NCBI GenBank assembly: GCA_021228405.1
Contig: JAJQRF010000004.1
Location: forward strand, 429,080 to 493,079
DNA length: 64,000 nt
Direction: 5' to 3'
Source of the DNA: Pyrinomonadaceae bacterium
GTDB lineage: Bacteria > Acidobacteriota > Blastocatellia > Pyrinomonadales > Pyrinomonadaceae
The notes beneath the pieces are model-generated. The model saw only the letters and a program-made list of their open reading frames with translations, searched no databases and had not been told where the DNA came from. Position numbers and translations under genes: made by a program. Position 1 is the first letter of the stretch, and every line of letters begins with the position of its first letter. Shown piece after piece: positions 7,828-16,520 of the stretch.

Positions 7828-8505
7828 TTATTTTTTATTTTTCTGATAAACGCCCGAAAAACTTACGTTTGCACCGCCGCAGTTGAGATTGTCGGACACG
7901 ATCAAAAATTTACCGAGCAGAATGATCGAAACCCTGCACGCATACTCGTCCGTTTCGTCCTCGCCGAGCTTTAAAATGCCGTCCGACATTCGCCCTTCGT
8001 GATCGAGTTCGCCCGTGTGAACATTGTCGCCCAAACCTTTCCAGAAAGCGTTCCCGGTAACTTTAAAACCGTTCGTTTTCACATCTTTTTTAATTTCGAT
8101 GTCGTTGTCGTAGAAATACCAGCTACCGAAAATATCATTGAAACTTTGTTTGATCTTGATAAATTCCACTTTGTCGGCGCGAATCCAGCCGACCGTTTCA
8201 CTGCCCTTTTTCGGCTGATACCAGGCGCAAATCCAATTTCCGTATCTACGCGAAACGATCACTTCATCGTTCGGAATGATGTAGCTTTTCTCACGGCATT
8301 TTTCGTTGTTCGGGCAATCTTCCTCAAAATCATTGTAGAAATACACCTTTTCGCCTTTGTTGCCTTTTATTTTAGCGATCTCGTAAGACTCGCTTTCACG
8401 CGGAAAAGCCCCGTTGCGGCACCAGTTTTCGGGATTTCCGTCAAGCTGTGCGAAAACGTTCGCCGCCAGAAATATCGTAAAGACCGCTGAAATCAATGCT
8501 TTCAT
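7828..8505 (-). CDS. Secreted protein of unknown function, SH3-like N-terminal half
   Basis: This 225-residue protein has a clear signal peptide (MKALISAVFTIFLAANVFAQ). The mature part has paired cysteines (DCPNNEKC) and a region reading VSRRYGNWICAWYQP...GWIRADKVEF, resembling a bacterial SH3 domain. It is followed by a beta-rich C-terminal half (FGSWYFYDNDIEI). Its ATG overlaps the stop of the preceding gene by four bases (ATGA at 8502-8505), so the two are translationally coupled. A strong terminator follows at 7760. I do not recognise a named family; the SH3 call is by pattern only. Confidence 0.75.
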   Translation of the reverse strand: MKALISAVFTIFLAANVFAQLDGNPENWCRNGAFPRESESYEIAKIKGNKGEKVYFYNDFEEDCPNNEKCREKSYIIPNDEVIVSRRYGNWICAWYQPKKGSETVGWIRADKVEFIKIKQSFNDIFGSWYFYDNDIEIKKDVKTNGFKVTGNAFWKGLGDNVHTGELDHEGRMSDGILKLGEDETDEYACRVSIILLGKFLIVSDNLNCGGANVSFSGVYQKNKK

Positions 8506-9554
8506 TTCATTCCCTCAATGACGCTGTCCTTTTTCAGAATGCTTTTCAGTTCGTCATAAGTCAGTAATACTTCCTTCGGTCCGGCGGCATACGAAGCGAC
8601 CTGATAAGGGTCGAAGGTTATCAAAATCCCTTTCTTTTTAATGTTCCACGAAGAAAAATTTTCCGCCTTGGGTCCCGCGCCGGTTTTAAGCCATTCGTCA
8701 TCGAACCCTTCGCTGTCGTCTTCCTTGAGTTTTTCTATGCAGAGTGCGGAAATCGTTTTCAAATAATTCGCGTTCGGTCTGAAAAGGTCTTTGAGGGCGA
8801 CGACGGTTCCCGTTTTCAAATCGAAATTGACCGCCGAAGAAAAATGATTCGGATGTGCGCCGCCTTCAAACGTCGAATAATAAAACCCGATGCTGATTAC
8901 CCGGTCGTTCGCCGATTCGAGTACGTAATCCAGTTCGAGATAATTGCTCATCCCGTTCTGTTTCGCAAATTTCAAATCTGCGGCGGTCATCGTCATCATA
9001 TCCTTACGAAACGAATTGACGGTTTTCATCACTTCGGCTTCCACAAATTTGTTGAATTTTGCGGCGATCAAAGCATTTCCGCCCGAAAGCATCGGATATT
9101 CGGCGGTTATTTCAAACATTCGCGCTTTATTTTTTTCCGCGAAAGATTTCGTTTCGATCTTTTGATTTCCCGTAAATTCGACAAATTGTTCCTGCGCAGT
9201 GAAATACGATTCTTCCTTATTTTTCGGATTTATCCAGTTTCCCGTCAAAGATGCGCCGTCCTCGGTCGCAGGATTGTCCCATTTTCCCGTAAATTCGCCC
9301 GTTTTCGCACCGTTCGGAGCAAACTCGGTCAGGGTGAAATTTCCCGCCTCGTCGATCGTCCCTTCGAGCCGCAAATCTTTTTTGATCTTTTGATAAAAAT
9401 AAGTGCCGTTCAGCTTTTTCCCTTCACGGTTGAGAGTCATCTGAATCGATTGTCCGCCAAGTTCGCCGCGAAAAACTTTCGCACCGTTTTGGGCAAAAAC
9501 TTGAATGATAAAGACCGCTGTAATCAGCAGTAAAATTGTAAATATTCGTTTCAT
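8502..9554 (-). CDS. Secreted protein with PdaC/RsiV-like (DUF3298/DUF4163) domain
   Basis: This 350-residue exported protein starts at the ATG of MKRIFTILLL, preceded by GGAG at good distance. After the signal peptide, a first beta-rich module (KVFRGELGGQSIQMTL, LNGTYFYQK, TGKWDNP, LTGNW) resembles repeat units of secreted sugar- or peptide-binding proteins. The C-terminal half has the family hallmark FEGGAHPNHFS followed by NFDLKTGTVVALKDLF, as in PdaC and RsiV extracellular domains. Those domains occur in peptidoglycan deacetylases and lysozyme-sensing anti-sigma factors, but here there is no catalytic or anti-sigma partner. It is coupled to the downstream secreted protein. Confidence 0.8.
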   Translation of the reverse strand: MKRIFTILLLITAVFIIQVFAQNGAKVFRGELGGQSIQMTLNREGKKLNGTYFYQKIKKDLRLEGTIDEAGNFTLTEFAPNGAKTGEFTGKWDNPATEDGASLTGNWINPKNKEESYFTAQEQFVEFTGNQKIETKSFAEKNKARMFEITAEYPMLSGGNALIAAKFNKFVEAEVMKTVNSFRKDMMTMTAADLKFAKQNGMSNYLELDYVLESANDRVISIGFYYSTFEGGAHPNHFSSAVNFDLKTGTVVALKDLFRPNANYLKTISALCIEKLKEDDSEGFDDEWLKTGAGPKAENFSSWNIKKKGILITFDPYQVASYAAGPKEVLLTYDELKSILKKDSVIEGMK

Positions 9555-9610
9555 TTTTATGTTCTCCAACATCTTTGCAATGACGCGTTTCGCGGGAAAT
9601 CTTTGCACTA

Positions 9611-10051
9611 TTATTGCGGCGGCGGCGGGTAAAATCGATTATTCGTCTGATTTTCAAAAACGGCTTTCACTTCCGGCTTTCGCAAAACGATCAAAGCCCA
9701 GATGCCGAAAGGAATTCCGAGCAGAAAACAGCAGGAAGAAACCGGGAGAATCGCTAAAATCGCGGCGGTTTTCGCCAAGCCGGGCTTTTGTCCTTTAAGC
9801 ATACAGAAACCGCCGTAAATGATTACGGGCGCAAGTATCAAACTGAAAAAACCGAGTCCGTAACCGAATCCTGTGCCCATATAATATCCGAGCCTTTGCG
9901 CTTCGTCGGTCGGTATTTGGTCATCTACCTTTCCGATCAAACGTAGCAGTCCTGAAAGAAGCATCAATAATCCGCATAAAGCATTGATCGAACCGATCAG
10001 GATCAAACCGATTGCAGGAACTTTTGTTTGCGATAGAGCATCATTCGTCAT
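9611..10051 (-). CDS. Small four-helix membrane protein
   Basis: This 146-residue protein has about four transmembrane segments: VPAIGLILIGSINALCGLLM, GLGFFSLILAPVIIYGGFCM, AAILAILPVSSCCFLLG and IPFGIWALIVLRKP. It ends in a proline tail (RFYPPPPQ). This layout is common in unannotated inner-membrane proteins of this kind of bacterium. It overlaps the end of cinA by 11 bases and is probably co-transcribed with it. Function unknown. Confidence 0.75.
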   Translation of the reverse strand: MTNDALSQTKVPAIGLILIGSINALCGLLMLLSGLLRLIGKVDDQIPTDEAQRLGYYMGTGFGYGLGFFSLILAPVIIYGGFCMLKGQKPGLAKTAAILAILPVSSCCFLLGIPFGIWALIVLRKPEVKAVFENQTNNRFYPPPPQ

Positions 10052-11288
10052 TTTTTAATATCTGTCTCCTTAAATAATCCAAAGCCGCCGAGCTCGCCCG
10101 CCAACGCACCAGGTAACGGTCGCCGGGCAAAATGAATTTCTTCGATTTGACCTGTTTCGCATCGGCATATCCGATGAAAACCGTGCCGACGGGCTTTTCT
10201 TCCGTGCCTCCGTCAGGTCCGGCAATGCCCGTGACCGAAATTGCAAAATCCGTTCCGCTTCGGTCGCGGATTCCTTTCGCCATCGCTTCGGCAGTCGGCG
10301 CGCTGACTGCGCCGTTCGCTTCGATAACTTCCTTCGGAACGTTCAGAGTTCTGATTTTTGCATCGTTCGCGTAAGTTACTGCGCCTTCGATAAAATATTT
10401 CGACGATCCGGCAACGTCCGTGAGTCTTTCGCCGATCAATCCGCCCGTACAACTTTCCGCGATCGAGAGCGTTTTCCCACGCCCGGCAAGCAGTTGCCCG
10501 ACGACTTCTTCCATCGCTTCGCCGTTGGTCGAAAACACCGCGATGCCGAGTTTTTCGGCGATCTTTCCCGCCAGTTCATCCAAAACGGATTCGGCTTCCG
10601 TTTCGGTTTTTGCCTGCGCCATCAGGTGCACTTCAATCTCGCTTTTGTTAAAAAGAATCGAGGTCTGCACATTTTCGTAAGCTGTGTAGATCGGCGCAAC
10701 GGCTTCGTCAACCGCCGATTCGCCGAGTCCCGAAACTTTCAGCATTTTTCGTTTCACATAAATTTCGCCCGCCATCTCACGTAGTTTCGGCAAGATGAAA
10801 TTCTCGAACATCGGCTTATTTTCACGCGGCGGACCGGGCAGAATGACGAAAATCTTTGAAGCGAATTCGACACACATGCCGACTGCCGAACCGTTCGGAT
10901 TCGGCAAAATTTCCGCGCCGTCGATGACGAAAGCCTGCCGTTTGTTAATTTCAGGCATTTCGCGTCCCCATTTTCTAAAACGTTCGCGCAGATCGGCTTC
11001 GATCTCCGTGTGATAGACGAGTTCGCGGTCGATCGCTTTTGCCGAGATTTTGCGCGTAATATCGTCTTCGGTCGGACCTAAACCGCCCGTCGAGATCACG
11101 ATGTCAGAACGTTTGAGAGCATCACGAATCGTTTCTTCAAGCCGTAGTTCATCGTCGCCGACGACTATTTTCAATTTCACTTCGATGCCGATCTCGTTAA
11201 GTTTTCCTGTCAGCCAAAGACTGTTCGTATCGACCTTTTCGGGCGTTAAAAGTTCCGAACCGATCGCAATAATTTCCGCTGTAAGCAT
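10041..11288 (-). CDS. cinA: CinA, nicotinamide-nucleotide amidase / competence-damage protein
   Basis: This 415-residue two-domain protein has the usual CinA length. The N-terminal MoaB-like domain (EIIAIGSELL, STGGLGPTEDDITR, LPGPPRE) carries the COG1058 pyrophosphatase-type fold. The C-terminal PncC domain (LSIAESCTGGLIGERLT, FAISVTGIAGPDGGT, KPVGTVFIGY) deamidates NMN in pyridine-nucleotide salvage. Both halves look intact. It starts 15 bases from a palindromic repeat (11303-11386) and is followed by a small membrane-protein gene that overlaps its 3' end. Confidence 0.95.
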   Translation of the reverse strand: MLTAEIIAIGSELLTPEKVDTNSLWLTGKLNEIGIEVKLKIVVGDDELRLEETIRDALKRSDIVISTGGLGPTEDDITRKISAKAIDRELVYHTEIEADLRERFRKWGREMPEINKRQAFVIDGAEILPNPNGSAVGMCVEFASKIFVILPGPPRENKPMFENFILPKLREMAGEIYVKRKMLKVSGLGESAVDEAVAPIYTAYENVQTSILFNKSEIEVHLMAQAKTETEAESVLDELAGKIAEKLGIAVFSTNGEAMEEVVGQLLAGRGKTLSIAESCTGGLIGERLTDVAGSSKYFIEGAVTYANDAKIRTLNVPKEVIEANGAVSAPTAEAMAKGIRDRSGTDFAISVTGIAGPDGGTEEKPVGTVFIGYADAKQVKSKKFILPGDRYLVRWRASSAALDYLRRQILKNDE

Positions 11289-11302
11289 ATTTTTCAGTTT
11301 TT

Positions 11303-11386
11303 TTTGCCCACGAAAGACACGAAAAAAGAACTTAAAAATAATCCTTTGTCTTTTTTTTCGTCCTTTTCGTGTCTTTCGTGGGCAAA
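11303..11386. repeat. Long imperfect palindrome, CACGAAATA family, copy 3 (CACGAAAGA variant)
   Basis: ttttgcccacgaaagacacg is inverted against cgtgtctttcgtgggcaaa. It lies between the isoaspartyl peptidase stop and the cinA start, both on the minus strand, so here it occupies an intra-operon or leader position. Confidence 0.85.
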
Positions 11387-11396
11387 TTCTTAATTT

Positions 11397-12518
11397 TTAT
11401 TGATAAATTTCCACGACGGGCTTTCCATCCGAGTTGATATACGCGCGATACATTCCTTCCGAGTTGAACGAGATCGCCATATTTCCGAATTTGTCCATCG
11501 CAATAATTCCGCCGTCGCCGCCCGCTTTTTGGAGTTTTTGTTTGATGACCTGATCGGCGGCTTGCTGAATCGGCGTGATGCGGTATTCCATTAAGGCGCA
11601 AATGTCACGCGCAACGCCTAAACGGATAAAAAATTCGCCCCAACCCGTTGCCGAAACCGCGCAGGAATTGTTGTTGGCATAAGTTCCCGCGCCGATGATC
11701 GGGGCATCGCCGACGCGTCCGTATTTTTTATTCGTCATTCCGCCCGTCGAAGTTCCCGCCGCCAGATTTCCTTCCTTGTCGAGCGCGACCGCGCCGACCG
11801 TTCCGAAACGATTTTCAGGCAATCTTTCGGTTTCCGTCATCGCCGCATAAGTCGAATTATTGAGTAAAAATTCGGGTTCGTTAAGATTTTGACTGTTGAC
11901 CTTTTCCTTTTTTTCCTTCGCTTCTTTTTCTTCCTTCAAAATCTTCTGCAAGCTGTCCCAACGTTCCTGCGTCCAGAAATATTTTTCGTCAACGAGTTCG
12001 ATGTTCATTTCTTTGGCAAATTTTTCCGCGCCGTCGCCGACCATCATCACGTGTTCGCTTTTTTCCATCACGGCACGCGCCAGAGTGATCGGATTTTTGA
12101 CGTGATGAAGTCCCGCAACCGCGCCAGCCATCAGATTTTTTCCTTCCATTATCGAAGCATCGAGCTCGTTTTTGCCGTCATTCGTAAAAACCGCGCCTTT
12201 TCCCGCGTTGAAAAGCGGCGAATCTTCCAAAATCCGAATCGCGGCTTCGACGGCATCGAGTCCCGATTTGCCTTCCTGCAACTTTTTGTAACCCGTCAAA
12301 ACCGCTTCTTCCAGCTTTGCGCGATAGGCTTTTTCTCTTTCAGGCGAAAGCGAACCTTTTTTAATCACGCCCGCTCCGCCGTGAATCATAAACCCGATTT
12401 TCGGATTTTGCGGCGATTGCAATTGTTTCATTTCCGGCATCGCACCTTTTTGCGCGAATAGGCTCAAAGGTGTTGCCAATAAAATAGTTAAGAATAGTAA
12501 AGCAAAAATTTTCTGCAT
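11397..12518 (-). CDS. Exported isoaspartyl peptidase / plant-type L-asparaginase
   Basis: This 373-residue Ntn-hydrolase precursor begins with a signal peptide (MQKIFALLFLTILLATPLSL). Family motifs follow: IHGGAG near residue 47, NAGKGAVFTNDGKNELDASIM near 110, and the autocleavage site RFGTVGAVALD, whose Thr becomes the N-terminal nucleophile of the beta subunit. GNLAAGTSTGGMTNK and GRVGDAPIIGAGTYA are the substrate-binding loops. Such enzymes hydrolyse isoaspartyl dipeptides and asparagine; export suggests periplasmic peptide degradation. A Glu/Lys-rich linker (EEKEAKEKKEK) just before the cleavage site matches the variable region removed on maturation. Confidence 0.93.
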   Translation of the reverse strand: MQKIFALLFLTILLATPLSLFAQKGAMPEMKQLQSPQNPKIGFMIHGGAGVIKKGSLSPEREKAYRAKLEEAVLTGYKKLQEGKSGLDAVEAAIRILEDSPLFNAGKGAVFTNDGKNELDASIMEGKNLMAGAVAGLHHVKNPITLARAVMEKSEHVMMVGDGAEKFAKEMNIELVDEKYFWTQERWDSLQKILKEEKEAKEKKEKVNSQNLNEPEFLLNNSTYAAMTETERLPENRFGTVGAVALDKEGNLAAGTSTGGMTNKKYGRVGDAPIIGAGTYANNNSCAVSATGWGEFFIRLGVARDICALMEYRITPIQQAADQVIKQKLQKAGGDGGIIAMDKFGNMAISFNSEGMYRAYINSDGKPVVEIYQ

Positions 12519-12644
12519 TTTTTCTGACTCCGAGATTTTGAATTATTATGACAAATTGTTTTACTCAGAACATTGTATGACAACTGATTTCTATATTATA
12601 GTTTCAAAGCGAATGTGAGTATTTTTTTCGGAGAAATTCCAATT

Positions 12645-13385
12645 ATGCCAAAAACCGCCGCCATTTTATTTACTCTTTCACTTTTTTCACTTTCTTTTGC
12701 CTTTAATTTTCAAATTTCAGCGCAGGTCAAATCAAACGCTTCCGCGACGGGCGAAGTTGCGAAAGACAAAGATAAAAAGAAGGACAATGTCACACCCGAA
12801 ACGAAGATCGACAAGCCTTTAAGTCAGAGCCTGAATGATGAAATTCTCAAAGAAATCAATCTTTTTCGCGCAAATCCGAAAAGCTACGCCGCTTATTTGA
12901 CCGACCGAAAAAGTCTTTATAACGAAAACATTTTGACCCTTGAAAACGGGCAAAAAATCGTAACTTTTGAAGGCATTGCGGCAGTCGATGATGCAATTAA
13001 GGAGATTTCGATCTCAAATTCCTTAAAGCCTTTCATTTTATCCGCCGAACTTTCAAAAGCGGCAAAAGATCATTTGGCGGATATGAGCAAAAATTCCTTT
13101 TTCAGCCACAAGGGAAGCGACGGAAATATGCCTGATTTCCGCATTAGAAGATATTTGAATATTTCGCAGTCGGAAATTCGCGAAAATCTGGCTTTGGATC
13201 GTAAAAATGCCCGCGAAATCGTGCTTGGATGGCTGATCGACGATGGCAGTGCCAAGCGCGGAAACCGTAAAAGCTTGCTAAGTCCGACACTTAATTTTAT
13301 CGGGATTGCAACGGGCAAAACAAAAGATGAGAAGGATTTGGCGGTCGCAACTTTTTCAAGCAACAATCTGAAATCGGCTAACTAA
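12645..13385 (+). CDS. Secreted CAP-domain (SCP/PR1-like) protein
   Basis: This 246-residue protein starts at the ATG of MPKTAAILFT, with GGAGAAA eight bases upstream; an in-frame GTG at 12615 is less likely. A signal peptide and a Lys/Asp-rich linker lead to a CAP domain. LNDEILKEINLFRANP is the first helix, LSKAAKDHLADMSKNSFFSHKGSDG carries the conserved His-containing motif, and ENLALDRKNAREIVLGWLIDDG follows. CAP proteins are extracellular with varied roles and the activity cannot be told. It is transcribed divergently from the isoaspartyl peptidase (about 125 bp between) and converges on the phytoene synthase gene with only four bases between stops. Confidence 0.88.
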   Translation: MPKTAAILFTLSLFSLSFAFNFQISAQVKSNASATGEVAKDKDKKKDNVTPETKIDKPLSQSLNDEILKEINLFRANPKSYAAYLTDRKSLYNENILTLENGQKIVTFEGIAAVDDAIKEISISNSLKPFILSAELSKAAKDHLADMSKNSFFSHKGSDGNMPDFRIRRYLNISQSEIRENLALDRKNAREIVLGWLIDDGSAKRGNRKSLLSPTLNFIGIATGKTKDEKDLAVATFSSNNLKSAN

Positions 13386-13389
13386 ACTG

Positions 13390-14283
13390 TCAAATTTTCC
13401 GTGCCGCAAGCCATATTTTCGGAATTGAGAGCATTTTTTGGATTTTGTTCGTATGTGCCCGAGCCGAAAAAACGTTGTAATCGAGCTTTTCGATCTTATC
13501 TAAAATTCTGCCGTAAATCCGCGAAGCCAGCAAAACCGTAAAACGCGAATCTTGTTCGAGCATCGGAATTCCCTTTTCGCCTTTTTCGTAATATTCCCGT
13601 GCTCTTTTTACCTGAAACTTCATCATTTGCCGAAAGTTTTCATCAAATTTCCCTTCAAAAATCTGTTTTTCCGTCACGCCGAATTTTCGCAAATCTTCCG
13701 CAGGAAGATAAATTCTGCCGATTTCGGCATCTTCCTTTACATCGCGCAAAATATTCGTCAATTGCATCCCGATTCCCATTGCTTCCGCATATTCGAGCGC
13801 GGTTTTGTCCGCATAACCGAGAATTTCGGACGACATCAGCCCGACTGTCGAAGCGACGCGGTAACAATAAACATAAAGCTCTTCAAAAGTTTCATACCGC
13901 TTGATCGTCGTATCCATCAAAACGCCCTGAACCAATTCGAGCGGCAGATTTTGCGGGATTTTATATCTCGTCAGCAAATCCTTCCAGGCAATGAAAACCT
14001 GCGTTTGTTCGTTGTTCGCCGTGAGTTGTTCGTTAAAATCGTTCTCGTAAATAAATTTAAGATTTGCTTTCCATTTTTCGACCGATCTGATAGCTTCCGC
14101 TTCGTCGCCGTCGCCGATTTCGTCGATTTCATCATCGACGTGACGGCAAAAAGCATAGATCGGATAAACGGCTTTCTGCTTGTGTTTAGGCAGAAATTTT
14201 GCCGCAAAATAAAAACTCTTCGCGTGAATTTTGGTGACGCTTTCGCAATATTCGTAGGCTTTTTTGACTTCCTCAGACATCAT
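13390..14283 (-). CDS. crtB: Phytoene/squalene synthase family protein
   Basis: This enzyme of about 297 residues condenses two prenyl diphosphates head-to-head. The two Asp-rich motifs are present: YAFCRHVDDEIDEI near residue 45 and NILRDVKEDAEIGRIYLP near 165. YCYRVASTVGLM and GIGMQLTNILRD are family hallmarks. It most resembles CrtB (GGPP to phytoene), but HpnC/HpnD-type squalene formation cannot be excluded. A polyprenyl diphosphate synthase gene lies about 3 kb upstream on the same strand and could supply substrate. Two adjacent ATGs (14281-14283 and 14278-14280) fit the start equally well. Confidence 0.9.
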   Translation of the reverse strand: MMSEEVKKAYEYCESVTKIHAKSFYFAAKFLPKHKQKAVYPIYAFCRHVDDEIDEIGDGDEAEAIRSVEKWKANLKFIYENDFNEQLTANNEQTQVFIAWKDLLTRYKIPQNLPLELVQGVLMDTTIKRYETFEELYVYCYRVASTVGLMSSEILGYADKTALEYAEAMGIGMQLTNILRDVKEDAEIGRIYLPAEDLRKFGVTEKQIFEGKFDENFRQMMKFQVKRAREYYEKGEKGIPMLEQDSRFTVLLASRIYGRILDKIEKLDYNVFSARAHTNKIQKMLSIPKIWLAARKI

Positions 14284-14332
14284 AATCAGCAATTTTCAAA
14301 TAGAATATCACGTTGCCTCATAAATTCTTTAA

Positions 14333-14373
14333 ATAAAAAATGGAATGCAGATATAATTTATCCGCATTCCATT
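14333..14373 (-). terminator. Rho-independent terminator (possibly bidirectional)
   Basis: aatggaatgc pairs with gcattccatt across a 15-nt loop. On the minus strand it is followed by TTTTTTATTT, placing it just after the secreted-protein gene ending at 14393. The plus-strand side also ends in a T-run after TATG. Confidence 0.75.
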
Positions 14374-14392
14374 ATGTTTTTTTCAAGTCAAA

Positions 14393-15931
14393 TTATTGTC
14401 TGACAAAATTTGCCTTCGGTTTTTTATTTCCGTTCATTGTGACGGTGCAAGTTGTCGAAGTTCCGGCACAATCGCCTGTCCAATTTACGAAACTCCAACC
14501 TGCCGCAGGCGTTGCCGTCAATGTCACGGTCGTGTTTGAAGCAATATTTGACTGGCAAAGATTTCCGCAATTGATGCCGCCGACATTGCCGACAACCGTT
14601 CCGGTTCCGCCTTTGGCGACTTGCAGTGTAAACGACGAGCCTGTGGTTCCGCCGCCGCCGCCACCGCCGCCGGTCGTTGTGGTGTTAAAGATTGCGCCGA
14701 CGTTTACTACTCCGTTAGCGGTTACGGAACAAGTTAAACTCAGACCTGAACACGCGCCCGTCCAACCTGCAAAAGCACTTCCGCTGTTTGCTTTCACGGT
14801 TAGATTAACGACGGTTCCCGCAGTGAATGTCGAGCCGCATTTATTTCCGCAAGCAATGAATTTGTCGGCTGAATCGACGTTTCCGCCGCCGGTTCCCGAT
14901 TTTGTGATTACGACCGAATCCGGCGTAACATTAACGGCTGAATTAGAACCGCCGATCTGATCGCCCAATTCGCCTGCGCCCGGCGCGGTGCACGTCAAAT
15001 CCGCACAAAGAGCTTCGTGCGAAATCGCATCGTAAGTTCCCGTAAATTTATATGTTTCGTAACGACGAACAATCGAACGCGTGGCAGTTGCAATGATCGT
15101 CGTGTTTTGTTTTCTCGAACGTCTTCTGTTGCCGTTGCTGTTGCTTGCCGGTTCGCTTTGAATAATATCCCAGGAAACTTCGACCTGTGCGGGGTCTTGC
15201 GGCACAACGCCGTTTCCGGTCTGTAAATCTTCTTCGCTCAAAACGCGCGGCAATTGTGTTGTATAAATTTTCAGCCATTGAGCATCACCGAATAATTCAG
15301 GTGCTTCGGGTGCTTCGGGTGCTTCGACTTCTGCGGTCACGGTCGGCGCACTGCCCGGCGGCGGCGGCGGCGGGAAAAACCAATTCGGTGAAGGAATCGC
15401 GACATTCGGATTGTAACGAATCAAACTGCCCGGGTTGTCGGGGTCATCGATCAGCCAATAGCCTCTTATCAACGTAATCGTGCTGATATTACGCATTCCT
15501 TGTCCGAAATTTTCACAACCCGAAACGGCGTAGCGGCTTCCTGCCAGATAGCAGTCGTTCCAGCTAACGGGCGTTCCCGGCGTATATGTCGGTGTCGAAT
15601 AAGAATAATGGTGCGAAGTGGAATCGTAGGGACTCGACCAACGAATTCTGACTCCGCCCGTGTAAGGCGTAACCGTTCCTCTGCCGTAACGCTGACCGAA
15701 TCCGGTGTAATATAGATCGCCTTCACTCGCGCCTTGAATCTCGATTTCAAAGCCGTGTGTTTCCTGCCCTGTTTCATTGATAACATCGAAGTTGCTTAAA
15801 TTCCCCTGAACGGTCGCTGTTTGCGCTAATGCCAAGACCGGTAGCCAAACCAATAGTAATAGAAATGTCAAAAACATATTGATCTGCCTTAAATTTCGCC
15901 GGACAAAACTGCTACTTTTATCTTCTTTCAT
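14393..15931 (-). CDS. Large secreted protein with two InlB-B-like bacterial repeats
   Basis: This 512-residue exported protein has a membrane-anchor or signal segment at residues 18-37 (INMFLTFLLLLVWLPVLALA), after a basic start. The first half is unique and contains a polyproline stretch (PPPPPPG) and a short EAPEAPEAPE repeat. The C-terminal third holds two copies of a cysteine-paired beta repeat: ACGNKCGSTFTAGT...FAGWTGACSG and NCGNLCQSNIASNT...FVNWTGDCAG, separated by a polyglycine hinge. Each carries the G-W-x-G-x-C core of the divergent InlB-B/Listeria-type repeat. It likely acts outside the cell. GGAG precedes the ATG, and a terminator follows at 14333. Confidence 0.8.
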   Translation of the reverse strand: MKEDKSSSFVRRNLRQINMFLTFLLLLVWLPVLALAQTATVQGNLSNFDVINETGQETHGFEIEIQGASEGDLYYTGFGQRYGRGTVTPYTGGVRIRWSSPYDSTSHHYSYSTPTYTPGTPVSWNDCYLAGSRYAVSGCENFGQGMRNISTITLIRGYWLIDDPDNPGSLIRYNPNVAIPSPNWFFPPPPPPGSAPTVTAEVEAPEAPEAPELFGDAQWLKIYTTQLPRVLSEEDLQTGNGVVPQDPAQVEVSWDIIQSEPASNSNGNRRRSRKQNTTIIATATRSIVRRYETYKFTGTYDAISHEALCADLTCTAPGAGELGDQIGGSNSAVNVTPDSVVITKSGTGGGNVDSADKFIACGNKCGSTFTAGTVVNLTVKANSGSAFAGWTGACSGLSLTCSVTANGVVNVGAIFNTTTTGGGGGGGGTTGSSFTLQVAKGGTGTVVGNVGGINCGNLCQSNIASNTTVTLTATPAAGWSFVNWTGDCAGTSTTCTVTMNGNKKPKANFVRQ

Positions 15932-16369
15932 TATTTATTCTCCTAAATTTTTGCGAATTTTCCTTCCGCAAAGTTTTTAGCAAACAAATCCGTTTCAAAA
16001 ATCTCAACTAAACAAATTTCAAATCATCCAAATTTCAAAACTGCGAAATTGTTGTATTTATCGATTTCATTTTCTTGTTTGGGCATAAATCTCATTAGGG
16101 GAATTTAACAGGAAATGATAATTAAGCCTTGAACTTACAAGTCGAAACTACGCATCGTATTTGAATGCTTTCCAGCAAAAGTTCTTTACTTGTGCTATAA
16201 CACAGTCAAAGCAGAAAGTAAGAAAAGACAAATTTTTATTTTTTTATTCCGAAAGAGAAAAAGCGGGATGTCAATAAGAAAAAGAGGTGGATATTTCCAA
16301 TTCAAAGGAAATCTTGAGCAAATTTCGTTAATTTTAAGAGAATATTATTGTTTTTATTTTGAAGAACAA
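15932..16369. other. AT-rich intergenic stretch, no gene seen
   Basis: About 440 bases of AT-rich DNA lie upstream of the large secreted protein. A 73-codon plus-strand frame at 16190-16411 has an atypical, lysine- and phenylalanine-rich product and overlaps the small membrane gene on the other strand, so I treat it as chance. I see a near-repeat of aaatttcaaa around 16015-16045 but no RNA gene or regular array. Confidence 0.5.
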
Positions 16370-16507
16370 TTAAGAATTTCGATCTTTTTCGGCTTCAATA
16401 TTTTCTTTTAGGTCGTCTTCATTAGTTTTCTTCGCATTTTTTTTAGAAAAATAAAAAAATACGCCGACACTAACGAAAATTAGAACCATTACTAAAGTAT
16501 TCGACAT
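16370..16507 (-). CDS. Tiny single-span membrane protein (45 residues)
   Basis: An ATG at 16505-16507 opens 45 codons to TAA at 16370-16372. The product has one hydrophobic segment (LVMVLIFVSVGVFFYF, residues 4-19), then a basic and then an acidic tail (SKKNAKKTNEDDLKENIEAEKD). The positive-inside charge after the span suggests the N-terminus faces out. It begins 13 bases after the stop of the upstream gene on the same strand, which suggests co-transcription. It resembles small CcoQ-like or stress membrane peptides only in outline. No Shine-Dalgarno sequence is obvious. Confidence 0.45.
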   Translation of the reverse strand: MSNTLVMVLIFVSVGVFFYFSKKNAKKTNEDDLKENIEAEKDRNS

Positions 16508-16520
16508 AATGTAAGTTAAT

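Noticed and set aside
16190..16411. A 73-codon plus-strand gene
   Set aside because: It has an atypical composition, overlaps the better-supported small minus-strand membrane gene, and lacks a ribosome site.
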